From contig NZ_NHPP01000003.1 of NCBI RefSeq assembly GCF_002838835.1, positions 124,001 to 188,000 of the forward strand: a stretch of DNA of 64,000 nt. Reading direction: 5' to 3'. Positions 27,444 through 37,198 of this stretch are shown here, piece by piece; positions within the stretch are counted from its first letter, which is position 1, and each line of letters opens with the position of its first letter. This stretch comes from Siphonobacter sp. SORGH_AS_0500. Its GTDB lineage: Bacteria > Bacteroidota > Bacteroidia > Cytophagales > Spirosomataceae. The notes under the pieces were generated by a model, which saw only the letters and a list, made by a program, of their open reading frames with translations, had not been told where the DNA came from and made no database searches. Made by a program: the position numbers and the translations under genes.

Positions 27444-28874
27444 ATGGAATTTTCCTATGACAATTATCAGACGGAAGGTTTTTTCGATGAGATGTTTGAT
27501 GCCGACGGAAACGTTCGGAAAGGATACGAAGCTTTTAAGCAACGAAGCGAGCAATTAACCTATGAAGAAATGGTTCGGCGACACCAAGCCGCCGAGCGGT
27601 CATTGATGGCCATGGGTATTACGTTCAATGTATATTCTGAAAATGAAGGTACCGAACGTATCATGCCCGTTGATATTATCCCCCGTATTATTCCGAATGA
27701 AGACTGGGCCAAGCTGGAAAAAGGTCTGATTCAGCGAATTAAGGCCATTAATATGTTCATCGATGATGTCTATAATGAACAGCGAATCCTGAACGATGGC
27801 ATTGTTCCCCGCGATTTGATTGAATCGTCGAAGTGCTTTTTACCCGCTTGCAAGGGCCTGAAACCACCCAAAGGAATCTGGTGCCACATTACCGGAACGG
27901 ATTTGATTAAAGGCGACGACGGCGAATACATGGTACTGGAAGACAACCTGCGTTGTCCTTCAGGCGTTTCATACATGCTCGAAAACCGGGAGTTACTCAA
28001 GCAGACCTTCCCCGAAGTTTTTGCCCGTACCGACATTCGTCCGGTTTCCGATTACCCAAGCCGATTGTTGCAGATGCTGCAATACATTTCGGGACGGCCA
28101 GATCCTACGGTTTGCGTGTTAACGCCGGGCATTTATAATTCAGCGTATTTCGAGCATTCTTACCTGGCTCAGCAAATGGGCGTAGAATTGGTAGATGCCC
28201 GTGACCTGGTAGTTCACGATGGTTACGTGAAAATGAGAACTACCAAGGGTTTTCAGGTAGTAGACGTTATTTACCGTCGCATTGACGATACCTATCTGGA
28301 TCCTCAGGCCTTCAACCCGGACTCGCTGATTGGCATTCCGGGGATTTTTGATGTGTATAAAAAAGGCAGAGTAGCCCTGGCGAATGCTCCTGGAACGGGC
28401 GTTGCGGATGATAAGGTAATCTACGCCTACGTACCTCGAATCATCAAATATTACCTGGATGAAGAGCCTATTATTCCTAACGTTCGGACGTACATCTGTC
28501 GGGAAGAAGAAGACCGTGCTTACGTGCTGGAGAACATTGAAAATCTGGTAGTAAAGGAAGCCAATGAAGCAGGCGGTTATGGCATGCTGATTGGTCCCAA
28601 AGCCACGAAAGAAGATCATGCTCTTTTCCGGGAAAAAATCAAAGCAAATCCCCGAAATTATATTGCTCAGCCTACCATTTCTCTGTCACGGGTACCCTGC
28701 CTGGTAGACGGTGCCATTGAAGGTCGTCACGTAGATTTAAGACCTTATATTCTTTATGGTGAAGACGTTAACGTCATTCCCGGAGGTTTAACCCGTGTAG
28801 CTTTGAACAAAGGTTCGCTGGTAGTAAATTCTTCGCAGGGTGGCGGAAGTAAAGACACCTGGGTTATGTGGTAA
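27444..28874 (+). CDS. Circularly permuted ATP-grasp type 2 protein
   Basis: A 476-aa cytoplasmic protein of the DUF404/DUF407 family. It begins FFDEMFDADGNVRKGYEAF and has the conserved core VPRDLIESSKCFLPACKGL, then DLIKGDDGEYMVLEDNLRCPSGVSYMLENR. ATP-grasp-type VVKEANEAGGYGMLIGP near residue 369 and VDGAIEGRHVDLRPYILYG near 422 follow. Family members are usually cotranscribed with an alpha-E (DUF403) protein and a transglutaminase, in a presumed peptide-ligation system. Neither is adjacent here. Ligase activity is inferred from fold only. Confidence 0.9.
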   Translation: MEFSYDNYQTEGFFDEMFDADGNVRKGYEAFKQRSEQLTYEEMVRRHQAAERSLMAMGITFNVYSENEGTERIMPVDIIPRIIPNEDWAKLEKGLIQRIKAINMFIDDVYNEQRILNDGIVPRDLIESSKCFLPACKGLKPPKGIWCHITGTDLIKGDDGEYMVLEDNLRCPSGVSYMLENRELLKQTFPEVFARTDIRPVSDYPSRLLQMLQYISGRPDPTVCVLTPGIYNSAYFEHSYLAQQMGVELVDARDLVVHDGYVKMRTTKGFQVVDVIYRRIDDTYLDPQAFNPDSLIGIPGIFDVYKKGRVALANAPGTGVADDKVIYAYVPRIIKYYLDEEPIIPNVRTYICREEEDRAYVLENIENLVVKEANEAGGYGMLIGPKATKEDHALFREKIKANPRNYIAQPTISLSRVPCLVDGAIEGRHVDLRPYILYGEDVNVIPGGLTRVALNKGSLVVNSSQGGGSKDTWVMW

Positions 28875-29463
28875 ATACATCATACTTTGATAAAGAGTCC
28901 TCTAGGTTAAAATCATTGACCTGGAGGACTCTTTTTTATTTTTCAGCGAATGCAGCCTGATCAACAAAGCCTGTTTTATACTACGAATTATCACTTTTAA
29001 AGCCTTCACAATCTTTGCTGTGACTGATCGGCTTGAAGGATAACGGTAGGTGGGAACCTGTTATTAGGCTAGGAACGAGATGGAATCTCAAACCAGTGCT
29101 GAGCACTTCTGTAAAATGAGACGGCTTTGATGTTTTTAAAGGTATCGTATGATCTAATACTGTTCTCAAGGTAATGAAGGTTCTTCGCTTTGGAGGACAG
29201 ACGACGGGGTTTGCAGCAATGAAACGAGAGACTCAAGCAGGGTCTCTAACTTATAATAAAAGATCAATTTAACCAACCTCTAAGACTTTTAAAAAACAGA
29301 ACTTTTAAAACCCGAATTGGGTTACGAACCAGCGGAATCAGACTCCGCAGGAACAATTATTTTTATTTTGTAGCTTAATCGATAACTTCGTGCTTTGCTG
29401 CGTTTATTAAGAGTACATATTGTTTACAACTGGATTTATAACGTTTGTACCTTCAACAAGAAC
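28875..29463. repeat. Intergenic region with a diverged ~160-bp repeat copy
   Basis: After the terminator at 28894-28932, 29044-29205 shares ordered blocks with 15207-15400. These are CGGTAGGTGGGAACCTG, GAATCTCAAACCAGTG, ACTTCTGTAAAATGAGACGG, and TTCTTCGCTTTGGAGGACAG. The remainder is AT-rich leader of the receiver gene. No gene is supported. Confidence 0.55.
28894..28932 (+). terminator. Terminator of the ATP-grasp gene
   Basis: AGAGTCCTC...GAGGACTCT stem with an inner AGGT/ACCT stem, followed by a T-rich run. Confidence 0.85.
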
Positions 29464-29850
29464 ATGTCCGAATCTTTAGCTAGTTCTGATCTTCCTGTGC
29501 TAAAAGTATTATTGGTAGACGACCAGCCTTTTAATTTACAGATAGCCCAGCGGGTAGTCGCCAAAACGAGTGCATTGGTCCAGACAGCAGAGGGCGGGTT
29601 AGCCGCCATAGAATTGGCTCGTAAAACGTCTTTCGATTTAATTTTAATGGATATTCAAATGCCTGATTTGGATGGTTTTACAGCCAGCAAAGAAATCAGA
29701 TCATTTGATGCTCAGGTGCAGATCTACATTATGTCTGGAGATGTGCCAACGGAAGAAATATTGAATTCTGAAGCCGTTAATGGCTACATTATGAAGCCTC
29801 TGCGTCCTCAAGCCCTATTGTCTTTACTAACTGATATATCATCTAAATAG
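29464..29850 (+). CDS. Single-domain response regulator
   Basis: A 128-aa CheY-like receiver with no output domain. Acidic pocket LLVDDQPFN near residue 16, phosphoacceptor Asp in LILMDIQMPDLDG near 62, switch Ser in YIMSGD, and Lys in YIMKPLRP are all present. The start is the ATG at 29464; the longer frame begins at a TTG with no receiver homology. It ends 51 bases before the hybrid kinase, the natural partner. A solo receiver next to a kinase that already has REC and Hpt suggests an extra phosphorelay output or sink. Confidence 0.9.
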   Translation: MSESLASSDLPVLKVLLVDDQPFNLQIAQRVVAKTSALVQTAEGGLAAIELARKTSFDLILMDIQMPDLDGFTASKEIRSFDAQVQIYIMSGDVPTEEILNSEAVNGYIMKPLRPQALLSLLTDISSK

Positions 29851-29901
29851 CTCTATTATAACTATAAATTAAAAATATTCAATACGACTGCACATTCACG
29901 G

Positions 29902-32487
29902 ATGCGACTTAAATTCTGGATAGGTTTAATGTTAGGGGGAGGGTTTCTTATAGAAGTCCTTCTGGGAATTAATGGGCATCAGACGATCCAACGGCTGGTA
30001 ACGACCAATAACTGGATTACTCATACGCACGTGATTCTCGAAAAAGCGGAACAGGTTGACACTCGACTGACGCATATCGATAATGACTTGCGGGGACATT
30101 TGCTCAGTAAAAATCCCTATTTCCTAGCAGATTTTAATCGAAACGCAAAAGATCTGATTGATCAGTCGAAAGATCTGAATGACTTCGCCCGAACGGACCT
30201 CCAGAAAAAGAGATTACGTTTTTTTAATCAGAAGCTTCTTGAAAAACTAAACTTAGGGCAGCAGCTATTCCTTCAGACGGGTATGCAGGATAGTATGCAA
30301 AAGCTGGATTCGGGCCGGGCTTATCTGGATAAGACCTATGAATTGCGGGCTTTGTTAATTGAAATTCAGGACGATGAACAAACTCTGCTTGCCAAACGCG
30401 TACAAGAGAGTGAAGAGTCGGCGAGCGAAGCAATTCTAAGCATTTTTGTTGGAACACTTGTGGCGGTTATTATTATTCTCGGAGCCGTTTTTCTGCTGTT
30501 TCGGGTATTGAAAAGCCGAACGAAACTTAACCTGGAGTTACAGGAAAACGAAAAACGACTGAAGGAAATTCTGGATGCCATTCCAGCCGCCGTTATTGTC
30601 TATGATCAGCAGGGAAAGGTGTTTTATACCAACAAAAACACGCGTACGATGCTGAGGCAACAGTCGGTTTTTGATTCGTACCATACCTTATTCCGCTCCT
30701 TACAAATTTATCGTTTTCCCACTGGCGAGGAATACCCTCATGAAGAACGACCTTACTTCAAGGCCCTTGAAGGACGGGCTGTTCAGGTGGATGATATGGA
30801 GTTGCGGATTGGAGAAGAACGTACTTTGTTATTGAATTCAGCCGTCCCTGTGTATGATACAGACGGAAATATTCAGTATATTGTTTCGAGTTATGTTGAC
30901 ATTACAGATCGATTATTGTCACATACGCGACTGCGGGAAGCCAAGGAAATGGCTGAGAAAGCGGCTTTGATGAAGGAAAACTTCCTGGCAAACATGAGCC
31001 ACGAAATCAGAACGCCCCTTAACTCGATTATTGGATTTACAAACTTGCTGGAAACTAGTCCGTTAACTCAGGAGCAGATTGAATATTTAAGAGCAGTCAA
31101 TACCGCTAGTCGTAATCTGCTAACCATTGTTAACGATATTCTGGATATTTCTAAAATTGAAGCAGGCATGCTTCAGTTCGAGAAAATACCATTCAGCATT
31201 ACTGCTTTGGTGCAGTCCATTAAAATTATGCTTCAACCAGCGGCTTTCGATAAGCAACTGGCTTTGGAAGTGCAGATTGATCCGAATTTACCCTCGGTGG
31301 TACTGGGTGATCCAACGCGATTAACCCAGGTATTACTAAACCTGGCTTCGAACGCTATCAAGTTTACCGAGAAAGGGAAAATACACATTAGTGTTCATTA
31401 TAGCCGCCAGGAAGGTGACGTAGCTTGGGTGAAACTGGTTGTGAAAGATTCAGGCATTGGGATTGCCACAGACGTATTACCCCACATTTTTGAACGATTC
31501 CGCCAGGAAAGTTCATTTACTACGCGTCAGTACGGCGGCTCGGGTTTAGGATTAAATATTGTTCATTCGCTGGTAGAGATGCAGGGAGGCTCTATTGCAG
31601 TGATTAGCACGCCCGGATTGGGCTCTACCTTTACTGTCGACATTCCCTACGAAGTGGCCCGGCAGGAGGTACTCGAAGAATCAGAGGTTGCTTCTTCGAG
31701 TAGTCAGTCCAATCTGCATATTAAAGTCCTGATTGTAGAGGACAATCCTATGAATCAGAAGCTGGCTACTGCCGTATTGAGCCGAATGGGTTATTCGTCC
31801 GAAGTGGCAGGCAATGGAATTATAGCCCTCGAGAAATTAAAATCGAACAAGTACGATCTGATTCTGATGGATATTCAAATGCCCGAAATGGATGGCTATG
31901 AAACTACCCGTCAAATTCGAACCGTTTTGAAACTGGATGTGCCGATCGTAGCCATGACGGCTCATGCCCTGGTGGGAGAACGGGAGCATTGTTTGCAGGT
32001 GGGTATGAATGATTTCGTATCCAAACCTTTCCAGATGAATGATTTATATAAAATTGTTCGGAAGATGCTTCAGATTAATACGCCTACCTTTGTACATTCT
32101 GAAAATGCTCTAAAAAACGATCCAAAAATGATGGCTCCTACACTTAATCTTGATTATTTGAACGATGTAACCGGCGGAGATCACGAATCGATGGCGGACT
32201 TATTAACCGTATTTTTAGAAGAAACACCTCTACAGCTCCAAAAAATGAATGATGCTTTGCAGGCGGGGAATGTGGAGGAAGTGGGTAAAATTGCCCATGC
32301 CCTAAAATCGCCCGTTCAGATGATTGGAGCAGAAGAACTGACCCCTACATTTATCAAGCTACAGGAGTATGGTACCAAAGGTGCGGATATCAACCTGGTT
32401 CAACCGTTGGTACATGAGGTGCAGGTACGCATAGATGCGTTATTACCCCTCGTGGAAGAAGCACGCAAAGAATACTTACCTGCTTAG
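29902..32487 (+). CDS. Hybrid sensor histidine kinase with CHASE3-like, PAS, REC and Hpt domains
   Basis: An 861-aa inner-membrane sensor. TM1 is near residues 5-22, with a periplasmic CHASE3-like helical domain (about 30-175, LIEIQDDEQTLL) and TM2 near 178-202. PAS/PAC follows (about 220-345). HisKA has NFLANMSHEIRTPLN with His367. HATPase motifs are NAIKFT, DSGIGI and GSGLGL. The receiver has DLILMDIQMPEMDG with Asp657. The C-terminal Hpt module has KIAHALKSPVQ with His799. All four phosphorelay residues are intact. The signal is unknown. Confidence 0.94.
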   Translation: MRLKFWIGLMLGGGFLIEVLLGINGHQTIQRLVTTNNWITHTHVILEKAEQVDTRLTHIDNDLRGHLLSKNPYFLADFNRNAKDLIDQSKDLNDFARTDLQKKRLRFFNQKLLEKLNLGQQLFLQTGMQDSMQKLDSGRAYLDKTYELRALLIEIQDDEQTLLAKRVQESEESASEAILSIFVGTLVAVIIILGAVFLLFRVLKSRTKLNLELQENEKRLKEILDAIPAAVIVYDQQGKVFYTNKNTRTMLRQQSVFDSYHTLFRSLQIYRFPTGEEYPHEERPYFKALEGRAVQVDDMELRIGEERTLLLNSAVPVYDTDGNIQYIVSSYVDITDRLLSHTRLREAKEMAEKAALMKENFLANMSHEIRTPLNSIIGFTNLLETSPLTQEQIEYLRAVNTASRNLLTIVNDILDISKIEAGMLQFEKIPFSITALVQSIKIMLQPAAFDKQLALEVQIDPNLPSVVLGDPTRLTQVLLNLASNAIKFTEKGKIHISVHYSRQEGDVAWVKLVVKDSGIGIATDVLPHIFERFRQESSFTTRQYGGSGLGLNIVHSLVEMQGGSIAVISTPGLGSTFTVDIPYEVARQEVLEESEVASSSSQSNLHIKVLIVEDNPMNQKLATAVLSRMGYSSEVAGNGIIALEKLKSNKYDLILMDIQMPEMDGYETTRQIRTVLKLDVPIVAMTAHALVGEREHCLQVGMNDFVSKPFQMNDLYKIVRKMLQINTPTFVHSENALKNDPKMMAPTLNLDYLNDVTGGDHESMADLLTVFLEETPLQLQKMNDALQAGNVEEVGKIAHALKSPVQMIGAEELTPTFIKLQEYGTKGADINLVQPLVHEVQVRIDALLPLVEEARKEYLPA

Positions 32488-32554
32488 TGTCACGTACAAA
32501 GGCGATCTAATAGCGATTCATTTTTCGTGACAGGCAAATAGTTACTCCCGCAAA

Positions 32555-32584
32555 ATGCCGTAATCAGAACCTGGATTACGGCAT
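32555..32584 (+). terminator. Hybrid kinase terminator
   Basis: ATGCCGTAATC...GATTACGGCAT perfect 11-bp stem with a T tail, 68 bases after the kinase stop. Confidence 0.85.
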
Positions 32585-32636
32585 TTTTTGAATAAGATTC
32601 TACCTTCGCAGGGTTATTCAAGATTAATTGCATCCA

Positions 32637-33758
32637 ATGTCAGCATACATCGTCGAAGGTTTTCGTCTGCCTACGGGTAAAGCAAATGGCTATTACAAGA
32701 CCGAAATTCCTGAGCGATTAATGGCTGAAATACTCCGGGAGTTTCTTCGTAAATATCCTTCTCTTTCGGCAACGCTGGATGAAGTAATGCTTGGAAATGC
32801 CCTGGGGACGGGTGGAAACATGGCCCGTTATGCCTTACTAGAAGCCGGACTTCCAGTAGCTATTCCGGCTACGACCATTGATATGCAGTGCGGAGCGGGA
32901 CTGCGGTCGGTGATCATGGCCGAAGCCCAGCTTCGAAGTGGAATGAGTCAGTGTGTGATTGCGGGAGGTATGGAAAGCAACAGCCTAGCCCCCCGAAGAC
33001 AGTATCACACTCGTGATTTTCGGTATCAGGATGAAGACACGTACTATACGCAGGCCACCTTTGCTCCCGAAAGTTGGGGTGATTCGCGATTGACCGAAGC
33101 GGCTCGTCTGGTTGCTGAAACGTATGGCATCACGAAAGAAGAAATGATCCGCTGGACGCTTCGCAGCCATCAGTTAGCCAGCCAGTCGGAACAGCTATTG
33201 AAGGAAATTCGTCTTCCGTATCAAAATTTTTTCAGCGATCAGCCCATCCGCAAAAATCTGTTGGAATCTCAGTTATGGGCAACGCAAACCTCAGCTTTAA
33301 TTGACCATACTAATACCGCTCATTTACATGACGGAGCTGCCGGAGTTCTGTTAATCAATGCATCGGAAAAAGCTGATTTTCAGCCCAAATTCAGGATTGT
33401 AGCTTCGGCTCTTGCAGGGGGGGCACCTACGATGGCTCCGGCTGGGGTAATCTGGGCTACGGAGCGGTTATTAAGCCAAAGTAAAAGGTCGATTCAGGAG
33501 ATTGATTTATTCGAAATCAATGAGTCATTTGCGGTAAAACCACTCGCATTTATGCGGCACTGGAATATTTCCGAAGAAAAAGTGAATATCTTTGGGGGCA
33601 ATTTGGCTTACGGACATCCGTTCGGAGCCTCTGGAATCATTAATTTAATTCACCTCATGCGGGCTCTCGAACATACCCGCAAGCGATTTGGACTCGTAAC
33701 GGTCGGTGTTGCCGGAGGACTCGGAATCGCTCTAATGATCGAAAATCTCAACGCGTGA
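32637..33758 (+). CDS. Thiolase-family protein without the second catalytic cysteine
   Basis: Acyl-CoA acetyltransferase fold, 373 aa from the ATG at 32637. The nucleophile cysteine is in DMQCGAGLRS near residue 86. NESFAVKPLAF and GGNLAYGHPFGASG (catalytic His) are present. The C-terminal CxGGG motif, whose cysteine is the general base, reads VTVGVAGGLGIAL, with Gly at the cysteine position. The protein may still bind acyl-CoA or act in the degradative direction, but canonical thiolase chemistry is doubtful. It overlaps the ligase gene by four bases (GTGA). Confidence 0.85.
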   Translation: MSAYIVEGFRLPTGKANGYYKTEIPERLMAEILREFLRKYPSLSATLDEVMLGNALGTGGNMARYALLEAGLPVAIPATTIDMQCGAGLRSVIMAEAQLRSGMSQCVIAGGMESNSLAPRRQYHTRDFRYQDEDTYYTQATFAPESWGDSRLTEAARLVAETYGITKEEMIRWTLRSHQLASQSEQLLKEIRLPYQNFFSDQPIRKNLLESQLWATQTSALIDHTNTAHLHDGAAGVLLINASEKADFQPKFRIVASALAGGAPTMAPAGVIWATERLLSQSKRSIQEIDLFEINESFAVKPLAFMRHWNISEEKVNIFGGNLAYGHPFGASGIINLIHLMRALEHTRKRFGLVTVGVAGGLGIALMIENLNA

Positions 33759-35101
33759 TCGTTCAGAGAATTCTTCATACCGCTGAAAAATTTCCTGAAA
33801 AGCAGGCCATCGTGTACGGCCTGCGGAGTCTTTCGTATGCTGAGTTGAGTGAGGAGATTAAGTATCGGGCGGGGGCTTACCAGCACCGAGTCACTGCCCC
33901 CAAAGTTATCCTGACGCACGCCCATTCGCTGGAAAATCTGCTGGATTTACTGGCGTTAATGGCTCTTGGGAAAGCCAGTATTATGGCTTCTACTCAGCTA
34001 AATGAGGAGCAAATTCAGGGCTTGCTTGAACAGGAAGAAGCGACGACTTTACCACCAAGAAATCAGGAAAGCGTAGCTCTGACCGAAATACAGTCCGCTA
34101 CCTTGACAGATCGATTCCTCGGTGTATTAACCTCTGGGACTGAGTCAACTCCCAAAGTAATCTGGAAAGACTACCAGAGCTGGGTAACGGCTTTCCCGCA
34201 TCAGAGTGACGTATTTGGCATTACCCCGGACGACCGTCTGTTTGTACTGGATGCCCTGAGTTATTCGGCTAACCTGAACAGCGTGCTGCATATGCTCTGG
34301 CAGGGAGGGACGGTGGTCATGACTTCACTGAAGTCGGCTGCCAGCTGGCCCCGACAAATGCAGGAGCAGCAGATTAGCTCAGTGTTTATGGTGCCTTCGC
34401 ACTATCGGCTTTGGGCAAAAAAATCATTATCGCTGCCAGGAATCCGGTCACTGGTTAGTGCGGGGGAAAAGCTAGAGGCTTCATTAGCGGAAATTCTGCT
34501 GGCATGTTGCCCCGACGTTTTATTGACCGAGTATTACGGTGCTGCCGAGTTAGGGCACGTCAGTTACCAGCAGAATCAGGAGATTATTCAGCATAGTTAC
34601 GCGGTGGGACAGGCCTTTCCCGGCGTAAAAATCAAAATCGTTGATCAGCGAATTTTGGTTGAAAGTGACTATGTATCACCCGATTACCGGGGCGTTAATA
34701 CGGTTTTTGATTTAGGGTTAATCGAAGACGGACGCCTGATTCTGATGGGCCGTTCGGGCCGGATGTTTAATCGTCGGGGTCTGAACGTTTTTGCTGAAGA
34801 AATAGAAAACAGTGCGAAACTGCTACCTTTTGTTACCGAAGTAGCTGTCATAGGCTTGCTTCGGGAGGATCTTTCGCACGATATCTATCTGGTGTTTAGT
34901 GCCAGTTACCCGGGTCATGTTCAGGCAAATTATAGCCAGCAGCTAAAAACCCATTTATTACATTCCTTACCTACGTTCAAACAGCCCAGACGTATTCTGG
35001 AGTTACGCAATCTTCCCCGAAAAGATAATGGAAAGATTGACTATCATGCTGTTGCTCGGATTTTTTCCGAAGAAGATTCCCTTGCTACGCTCGAACGTTA
35101 A
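33755..35101 (+). CDS. AMP-dependent acyl-CoA ligase family protein
   Basis: An adenylate-forming enzyme (ANL superfamily), 448 aa, shorter than typical fatty-acid CoA ligases. It has the P-loop-like LTSGTESTPKVIW near residue 127, the AMP-site YYGAAELGHVSY near 263, the hinge MGRSGRMFNRRGLNVFAEEIE near 332-352, and the catalytic Lys in RKDNGKIDY near 429. The GTG start overlaps the thiolase stop, so the two are translated together. The pair recalls the vraA/vraB-type ligase-thiolase pairing. The substrate is unknown. Confidence 0.85.
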   Translation: MIVQRILHTAEKFPEKQAIVYGLRSLSYAELSEEIKYRAGAYQHRVTAPKVILTHAHSLENLLDLLALMALGKASIMASTQLNEEQIQGLLEQEEATTLPPRNQESVALTEIQSATLTDRFLGVLTSGTESTPKVIWKDYQSWVTAFPHQSDVFGITPDDRLFVLDALSYSANLNSVLHMLWQGGTVVMTSLKSAASWPRQMQEQQISSVFMVPSHYRLWAKKSLSLPGIRSLVSAGEKLEASLAEILLACCPDVLLTEYYGAAELGHVSYQQNQEIIQHSYAVGQAFPGVKIKIVDQRILVESDYVSPDYRGVNTVFDLGLIEDGRLILMGRSGRMFNRRGLNVFAEEIENSAKLLPFVTEVAVIGLLREDLSHDIYLVFSASYPGHVQANYSQQLKTHLLHSLPTFKQPRRILELRNLPRKDNGKIDYHAVARIFSEEDSLATLER

Positions 35102-35281
35102 GTTCGATTGATCGGGTTGTTCCTTTGCTGTGAATCTTCAGGGTTCACTAGCCTTTACCCGATTGTACCCTGTTTTTCTTTTTCTTAACTCACTCACAGA
35201 AGTGTGATGGAATTCTAGTGCCCAGGCATTCATGAATGATCCATTTTAACTCTTGCTGAGTCCTTATGTTTTGTTTATTAC

Positions 35282-37198
35282 ATGAAACGTATAGTATACA
35301 TCGTTGCATTTCTCCTTTCTGCCCATTTGTACGCTCAGGATTCCACTAAAACCGTTGGTTTATCGGAAGTTACAGTGACCGCTAACCTACAATCAACGGA
35401 TATTCGGAAAACGGCCCGTAACGTCACCGTTATTACCGCTCAGGAAATCGAAAAAGCTCCCGTTAAGACCCTGGATGGCGTATTGCAATACGCTTTGAAC
35501 GTCGACGTGCGGTCGAGAGCTCCGTTGGGTGTACAGGCCGACGTGAGTATTCGCGGCGGGAACTTCGATCAGACGCTGATTTTGGTGGATGGTGTTAAAA
35601 TGAATGATCCGCAGACGGGCCACCATTCGCTCAATTTGCCTTTCCCATTGGAAATGATTGAGAAAATAGAGATTCTTCAGGGCGGAGCTTCGCGTGTGTT
35701 TGGCCCCAGTGCTTTTTCAGGGGTTATTAACATCATTACCAAAAAGAATCAGCCCAGTCAGGTACAAATTGGAGCCGCCGGAGGTCAATATGGTCTGTAT
35801 CAATTAAATACAGCGGTTGGGTTAACCACCGAAAAACAGACAACACTCGTAGCGGCTGAAAAAATTCATAGCGATGGATATGCCTATAACACCGCTTTTG
35901 ACCGACATAATCTGTACGGAAGAACGGCTTTCCACTTAGACCGGACGACGCTGGCCTTGCAGGGTGGTTTTATGGATAATCAGTTTGGAGCTTCCAATTT
36001 TTATCATCCCAAATTCAACAATCAGTACGAGCAGGTAAAGCAGTATTTTGTGGTGGCTCAAGCTGACCGACAGCTAACCAAAAGCTGGTATTCAAACCTG
36101 ACGGGTTCCTGGCGGCGGCATTATGATATGTACGATTTCAATAACTATCGCTACACCAAACCGGCTTCTATTAACTTTCACCAAACTAACGTCTATGATA
36201 TCGAATGGCGTAACAAGTGGACGAATGCCTGGGGTACCACTTCCTTTGGAGCCGAGTGGCGGCGGGAATCCATCATTAGTAACCGTCTAGGAGATGCTTT
36301 AGCAAAGTCGCGGGAAGTGCCGGGTTTTTTCGGTAATAACTACACTTTAGGCAAAGACCGGGATAATGTCAACTTTTACCTGGAGCAATTCAAACGCTGG
36401 GATCGGCTGACGCTGGTGGCTGGGACGCTATTCAACATCAACTCGCAATTTGGTAACGAATGGTACCCCGGACTGGACGCTTCTTATTCGCTCTCTGAAA
36501 CACTTAACATTTACGGAAGTGTGAATCGGGCGGTGCGTTACCCGACTTTTACGGAGATGTATGGTAATACCTCTACCGTTATTGCTGACCCCAATGTGCG
36601 GCCAGAAAAAGCCTGGAGTTATGAGGTAGGAACGAAGCGATTTACCGCGATTGACCAAACGACTCTTTCTGTTTTCTATCGGCAAAGCAGCACGGCTATC
36701 GACAAAATCAAACGTCCCGATCAGGCCGTTCCCCGCATTGAAAACATTAATAATCTGAACACGATTGGGGCGGAAGTAGCGTATACTTTAAGAATGGCCC
36801 AGGTGTTGGGTAATGAGAAACACTGGTTTCAACGACTAACTTTCAATTATGCCTACATCTGGGCGGATAAGAAGCAAAATAACTTCCAGTCGTTTTATAC
36901 CCTGAATTACCTGCGGCATAAATTGAGTGTAGGAGCGAATGTGCGGCTGGCCAAAGATCTTTCGCTGGATCTTTGGTATACGCTCAAAAAACGCGAGGGT
37001 GAATACCAATGGGATGCCACTACCGCCCCCGAGCCTTACGCCACGATTCACCTGGTCGATACCCGCCTCTCCTGGAATCGTCCGAAGTTCCGGTTATTCG
37101 TCGATGCCAATAACCTGTTGAATCAGTCTTACTTTGAACACGGATTTGTACAGCAACCCGGTCGCTGGGTGACGACTGGAATCTCGTTGAAATTGTAA
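35282..37198 (+). CDS. TonB-dependent receptor, BtuB-like
   Basis: A 638-aa outer-membrane receptor. Signal peptide residues 1-19 (ending LYAQ) precede a TonB-box-like segment GLSEVTVTANLQ. The plug domain has SIRGGNFDQTLILVDGVKMNDPQTG near 91-111 and EILQGGASRVFGPSAFSGVINIITKK. The barrel ends TTGISLKL. The compact plug and size resemble BtuB-type cobalamin receptors, and the genome needs B12 for MetH, but no cobalamin riboswitch is visible in the 180-base upstream gap. The ligand is therefore an inference. Diverged copies of its 3' end lie downstream. Confidence 0.88.
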   Translation: MKRIVYIVAFLLSAHLYAQDSTKTVGLSEVTVTANLQSTDIRKTARNVTVITAQEIEKAPVKTLDGVLQYALNVDVRSRAPLGVQADVSIRGGNFDQTLILVDGVKMNDPQTGHHSLNLPFPLEMIEKIEILQGGASRVFGPSAFSGVINIITKKNQPSQVQIGAAGGQYGLYQLNTAVGLTTEKQTTLVAAEKIHSDGYAYNTAFDRHNLYGRTAFHLDRTTLALQGGFMDNQFGASNFYHPKFNNQYEQVKQYFVVAQADRQLTKSWYSNLTGSWRRHYDMYDFNNYRYTKPASINFHQTNVYDIEWRNKWTNAWGTTSFGAEWRRESIISNRLGDALAKSREVPGFFGNNYTLGKDRDNVNFYLEQFKRWDRLTLVAGTLFNINSQFGNEWYPGLDASYSLSETLNIYGSVNRAVRYPTFTEMYGNTSTVIADPNVRPEKAWSYEVGTKRFTAIDQTTLSVFYRQSSTAIDKIKRPDQAVPRIENINNLNTIGAEVAYTLRMAQVLGNEKHWFQRLTFNYAYIWADKKQNNFQSFYTLNYLRHKLSVGANVRLAKDLSLDLWYTLKKREGEYQWDATTAPEPYATIHLVDTRLSWNRPKFRLFVDANNLLNQSYFEHGFVQQPGRWVTTGISLKL

